A stretch of 8,278 nt of DNA from an uncultured Lachnospiraceae bacterium. GTDB lineage: Bacteria > Bacillota > Clostridia > Lachnospirales > Lachnospiraceae. The DNA lies in NCBI GenBank assembly GCA_910584115.1, contig CAJTYN010000112.1:1-8278 (forward strand), read 5' to 3'. A program made the position numbers and the translations under genes. Each line of letters opens with the position of its first letter. Position 1 is the first letter of the stretch. The notes beneath the pieces are model-generated. The model searched no databases. It saw only the letters and a program-made list of their open reading frames with translations, and was not told the origin of the DNA. Below are positions 5,601-8,278 of the stretch, in pieces.

Positions 5601-6644
5601 TCACTCCACCGAAAAACAGTACTTCGTCGTGGAAGCATAAATTTCTCCCGGCGCGAGGAACGGCTGTCTGAAATGCCCATCATTCACCGAATTGGGAAAA
5701 TATTGTGTTTCCAGGCAAAATCCCTGACGGTCATCGTAGGTCACGCCGCCCTTTCCGGCCTGCACGCCTATGTAGTTCCCCGTGTAAAACTGCACGCCGG
5801 GGCATGTTGTGTACACGTCCATACAGATGCCGGACACATCGGACTTTGCCCGGGCCGCGAGCCGCAGGCTGCCGTTGGCGCCATCCAGCGCATAGTTGTG
5901 GTCGTAGCCGCCCACATATCTCAGCTGGTCAAACGCATCATTGATGCGCGCGCCGATCGGGGTCATCTCCCGGAAATCCATCGGCGTGCCCGCCACAGGC
6001 GCGAGCTCTCCGGTGGGGATCGCCTCTCCATCCGCTACCGGCGTATGATCTGACGCAAAGATCTGGAGCTTCTGCGCTTCCACACTCCCGCTGCCGTGTC
6101 CGTCAAGATTGAAATAAGCATGGTCCGTAAAATTCGCCACGGTCTTCTTGTCCGCCGTCGCCCGATACTCCAAGATGATCTCCCCCGCATCCGTCAGCGT
6201 GTAGACCATCGTAACCTGCATCCTGCCGGGAAAGCCCTGCGCCCCGTCGGGGCTGATATGTGTTAGGACAACATGGGCGTCATCCGCCTCAGCCTCCTCC
6301 CAGATCACAGAGTGAAAGCCGTCCTTTCCGCTGTGCAGGTTATTCCCGTTGTCATTCGCCTCCAGCTCATAGGCCACGCCATCGATCTTTACCTTTGCAT
6401 CCTTGATGCGGTTAGCGTTGCGGCCGATCACCATGCCGAGATACCCGCGCACGTTCTGATAATCCGAAGGCGTATCATAACCGAGGACCACGTCCCGCAC
6501 CTTTTTCTCCCTGTCCGGCACACGGACCGCCCGCAGCGCAGCGCCGAGCGTAAGGATATCAACCTCCATGCCACCCGCATTTTTCAGGGTATACATCGTA
6601 ACCTTTGCACCCTCATCTGTCTTGCCAAAACTTGTCTTTGCCAT
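5601..6644 (-). CDS. galM: Aldose 1-epimerase (galactose mutarotase)
   Basis: Cytoplasmic enzyme that interconverts alpha and beta anomers of aldoses. The 347-residue length is normal for GalM. Conserved family positions are visible: GRNANRI (74-80), His104 in NNLHSGKDGF, the catalytic-base His175 in TDHAYFNL, Asp248 in GYDHNYAL, and the catalytic Glu312 in LETQYFPNS. These correspond to the Arg, two His, Asp and Glu sites known from Lactococcus GalM. The usual Asn before the catalytic His is Asp here (TDH), a minor change. It lies 32 bases after araA with no promoter visible between, and has its own gaggg ribosome binding site 7 bases before the ATG, so the two are probably co-transcribed. 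EC 5.1.3.3 enzymes are known to act on L-arabinose as well as galactose and glucose. Here it likely supplies the anomer used by AraA, or equilibrates freshly imported sugar. Confidence 0.92.
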   Translation of the reverse strand: MAKTSFGKTDEGAKVTMYTLKNAGGMEVDILTLGAALRAVRVPDREKKVRDVVLGYDTPSDYQNVRGYLGMVIGRNANRIKDAKVKIDGVAYELEANDNGNNLHSGKDGFHSVIWEEAEADDAHVVLTHISPDGAQGFPGRMQVTMVYTLTDAGEIILEYRATADKKTVANFTDHAYFNLDGHGSGSVEAQKLQIFASDHTPVADGEAIPTGELAPVAGTPMDFREMTPIGARINDAFDQLRYVGGYDHNYALDGANGSLRLAARAKSDVSGICMDVYTTCPGVQFYTGNYIGVQAGKGGVTYDDRQGFCLETQYFPNSVNDGHFRQPFLAPGEIYASTTKYCFSVE

Positions 6645-6676
6645 CCTTCTGCCCTCTTGGATCTTATCCAGTCATC

Positions 6677-8173
6677 TTATCGGTAGTAAACGCTTCCCAG
6701 CATCAGATCTTTCTTGAAGTCACGGATATTCGTGTTCTCATCAATATAGACCGCTTCAATGCCCATGGCATTCGCCCAGTCGCCCATCTGCTCCGCGTTC
6801 AGGTCATAGGTGAAAGCCGTGTGGTGCGCGCCGCCTGCCAGCAGCCATGCCTCGGTCCCGGTATAGAGATCAGGCTGCGGCGTCCAGAAATCCGTCGCAA
6901 CAGGAAGCTTGGGCATGGGCTTTTCCACTTTCTTGCACTCCACATCCTGGATGATCAGGCGGAAACGGTTGCCCAGATCGACCAGCGAGGTCGCAATGCC
7001 CGCGCCTGTCTTGGACGTGAACACCAGCCTTGCCGGATCCTCGCGGTCGCCCATGGAGAGCGGCTGGCACTTGATGCTGATCGGACCCTCCGCGATGGAC
7101 GGGCAGATCTCCAGCATATGCGCCTGGAGGATCCCCTCCTTGCCCTTCACCATATTGTATGTGTAGTCTTCCAGCATGGACGTTCCCTTCGCGTCCTTTT
7201 TGCCCACGGTCATGATCTTCATCAGGCGTACCATAGCGGCGACCTTCCAGTCTCCCTCTGCGCCAAAGCCGTAGCCTTTCTCCATCAAACGCTGGATGGC
7301 GAGGCCCGGAAGCTGCTTTAACGCGCCAAGATCGCCGAAATGCGTGACCAGCGCATGGTAACCTTTCTCCTCCAGGAAACGCTCAAAGCCGATCTCGATC
7401 TGTGCCTGTACCGCCACATGCCTCCTAAACTCTGCCGGGTCGCGGCCTTCCAGCAAGATCTCATACTTGCTGTAGTATTCTTCCACGAGCGCATTCGTGT
7501 CCGCCTCGGAAACAGCCGCCACGCTCTCCGCGATCTCATTGACCGGATATGCGTCGATCTCCCATCCAAATTTGAGCTGCGCTTCAACTTTATCGCCCTC
7601 GGTGACGGCTACATTGCGCATATTGTCCGCCACACGCATCACGCGGATATGGCTGCTCTCGATGATCCCGACCGCCGTGCGCATCCAGGCCGCGATGCGC
7701 TCCTGCACCTCTGCATCGGTCCAGTGCCCCACGATCACCTTGCGCTCGATGCCCATACGGGTCACGATGTGGGCATACTCCCGGTCCCCGTGCGCCGCCT
7801 GGTTCTCGTTCATGAAATCCATGTCGATCGTATCATAAGGGATCTCCTCATTAAACTGCGTGTGCAGATGGAGCAGCGGCTTGCGGTACTCCTGCAGTCC
7901 CAGGATCCATGACTTCGCGGGGGAAAAAGTGTGCATCCATGTGATCACGCCCGCGCACTCCTCGTCCATATTTGCCTCGTTGAACGTCCTTCGGATCAGC
8001 TCGTTTGTGATCAGTGTCGGCTTCCATACGACCTCATAGGGCAGGATGCCGGAGGCGTTCAGCCTCTCAACGATGATCTTTGAATGCTCCGCCACCTTGC
8101 GCAGGCACTCGTCGCCGTACAGATCCTGCGATCCGGTGCAGAACCAAAATTTATAGCTCTTTGTATTTAACAT
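6677..8173 (-). CDS. araA: L-arabinose isomerase
   Basis: Cytoplasmic, Mn-dependent isomerase converting L-arabinose to L-ribulose, the first step of the bacterial arabinose pathway. The product is 498 residues, the usual AraA length. It opens with the family-typical FWFCTGSQDLYG (9-20) and carries WMHTFSPAKSW (79-89), LLHLHTQFNEEIP (100-112), and the metal-site residues Glu306 (GAEGDWK), Glu335 (SMLEDYTY), His352 (QAHMLEICPS) and the His450-His451 pair (GGAHHT). These match E306, E333, H350 and H450 of the E. coli enzyme. A longer frame from the ATG at 8228-8230 would add 19 residues and start inside the promoter. The ATG at 8171-8173 has aaggaggg 9 bases upstream and is preferred. First gene of the unit with galM. 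No araB or araD follows. Confidence 0.97.
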   Translation of the reverse strand: MLNTKSYKFWFCTGSQDLYGDECLRKVAEHSKIIVERLNASGILPYEVVWKPTLITNELIRRTFNEANMDEECAGVITWMHTFSPAKSWILGLQEYRKPLLHLHTQFNEEIPYDTIDMDFMNENQAAHGDREYAHIVTRMGIERKVIVGHWTDAEVQERIAAWMRTAVGIIESSHIRVMRVADNMRNVAVTEGDKVEAQLKFGWEIDAYPVNEIAESVAAVSEADTNALVEEYYSKYEILLEGRDPAEFRRHVAVQAQIEIGFERFLEEKGYHALVTHFGDLGALKQLPGLAIQRLMEKGYGFGAEGDWKVAAMVRLMKIMTVGKKDAKGTSMLEDYTYNMVKGKEGILQAHMLEICPSIAEGPISIKCQPLSMGDREDPARLVFTSKTGAGIATSLVDLGNRFRLIIQDVECKKVEKPMPKLPVATDFWTPQPDLYTGTEAWLLAGGAHHTAFTYDLNAEQMGDWANAMGIEAVYIDENTNIRDFKKDLMLGSVYYR

Positions 8174-8182
8174 GATACCATA

Positions 8183-8190
8183 CCCTCCTT
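8183..8190 (-). promoter_or_regulatory. Shine-Dalgarno that sets the araA start
   Basis: aaggaggg on the minus strand, 9 bases before the ATG at 8171-8173. It supports the 498-residue AraA over the longer frame that starts at 8230. Confidence 0.8.
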
Positions 8191-8225
8191 CTATAGTCTG
8201 CTGCACTGGTCGTGTGCATGATATA

Positions 8226-8255
8226 AGCATACAACTTGTACAGTCCTTTGTACAA
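8226..8255 (-). promoter_or_regulatory. Probable araA-galM promoter
   Basis: Minus strand TTGTAC (8250-8255), 18 bases, TATGCT (8226-8231). The -35 box is part of the operator repeat, and the repeat fills the spacer. The boxes are only moderate matches; an alternative -10 among the TATA-rich bases at 8221-8226 is possible. Confidence 0.5.
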
Positions 8256-8260
8256 GTTGT
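8231..8260 (-). promoter_or_regulatory. AraR-like operator, 30-base perfect inverted repeat upstream of araA
   Basis: acaacttgtaca (8231-8242) and tgtacaagttgt (8249-8260) are perfect reverse complements around a 6-base centre (gtcctt). Each arm holds a TTGTAC/GTACAA half-site like those at the transporter promoter. The repeat covers the probable -35 box and spacer of araA, a classic repressor position. Because t bases follow on the plus strand, it also looks like a plus-strand terminator, but no plus-strand gene precedes it and the stem is AT-rich. The operator reading is favoured. Confidence 0.75.
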
Positions 8261-8278
8261 TTTTTCGGCAGATCCCCA

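Noticed and set aside
6605..7321. Long plus-strand open frame (238 codons) opposite araA and galM
   Set aside because: It is antisense to two clear enzymes, has no recognisable domain and is explained by the codon bias of the genes beneath it. The same holds for plus-strand frames at 7340-7912, 4946-5443 and 3578-3931.
1..8278. CRISPR arrays, tRNA/rRNA genes, insertion sequences, phage or defence genes
   Set aside because: No regularly spaced repeats, clover-leaf candidates, transposase or recombinase frames, or terminal inverted repeats were seen. The window is filled by six ordinary sugar-metabolism genes.

Overview
The window is a compact L-arabinose uptake and entry locus. All six genes lie on the minus strand and are transcribed from right to left. 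The protein families, strong AGGAGG-type ribosome binding sites, a lipoprotein sugar-binding component and a GntR-LacI chimeric AraR repressor point to a Firmicute. The roughly even base composition by eye and the ChvE/GguAB-type transporter suggest a gut Clostridia/Lachnospiraceae-like organism. That taxonomic call is inference; no species can be named from the sequence.

Layout in transcription order: (1) an araA promoter covered by a 30-base inverted repeat (8226-8260), then araA (L-arabinose isomerase, 6677-8173) and galM (aldose 1-epimerase, 5601-6644), ended by a long hairpin plus T-run (5518-5564). (2) A regulatory stretch (5314-5517) with a near-consensus promoter, an overlapping AraR-like operator, a second upstream operator and a GC-rich palindrome. 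This is followed by a three-gene sugar ABC transporter operon: binding lipoprotein (4213-5313), double-ATPase subunit (2644-4194) and permease (1472-2641). (3) A terminator-like hairpin (1409-1448), then araR with its own promoter (araR 166-1281, probably from a TTG start). (4) A gene-free left end (1-165) holding a strong intrinsic terminator that faces right, so a plus-strand gene probably ends just outside the window.

Proposed working: the ChvE-type lipoprotein captures L-arabinose or a related monosaccharide and the two membrane/ATPase subunits import it. GalM interconverts the anomers and AraA makes L-ribulose. AraR represses both operons, and probably itself, through TTGTAC/GTACAA half-sites until arabinose is present. 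The ribulokinase (araB) and ribulose-5-phosphate epimerase (araD) needed to finish the pathway are not in the window. The genes are conventional members of known families. The parts most worth a second look are regulatory: a terminator stem that carries two operator half-sites in the same geometry as the araA operator, and a looping-type operator pair at the transporter promoter.
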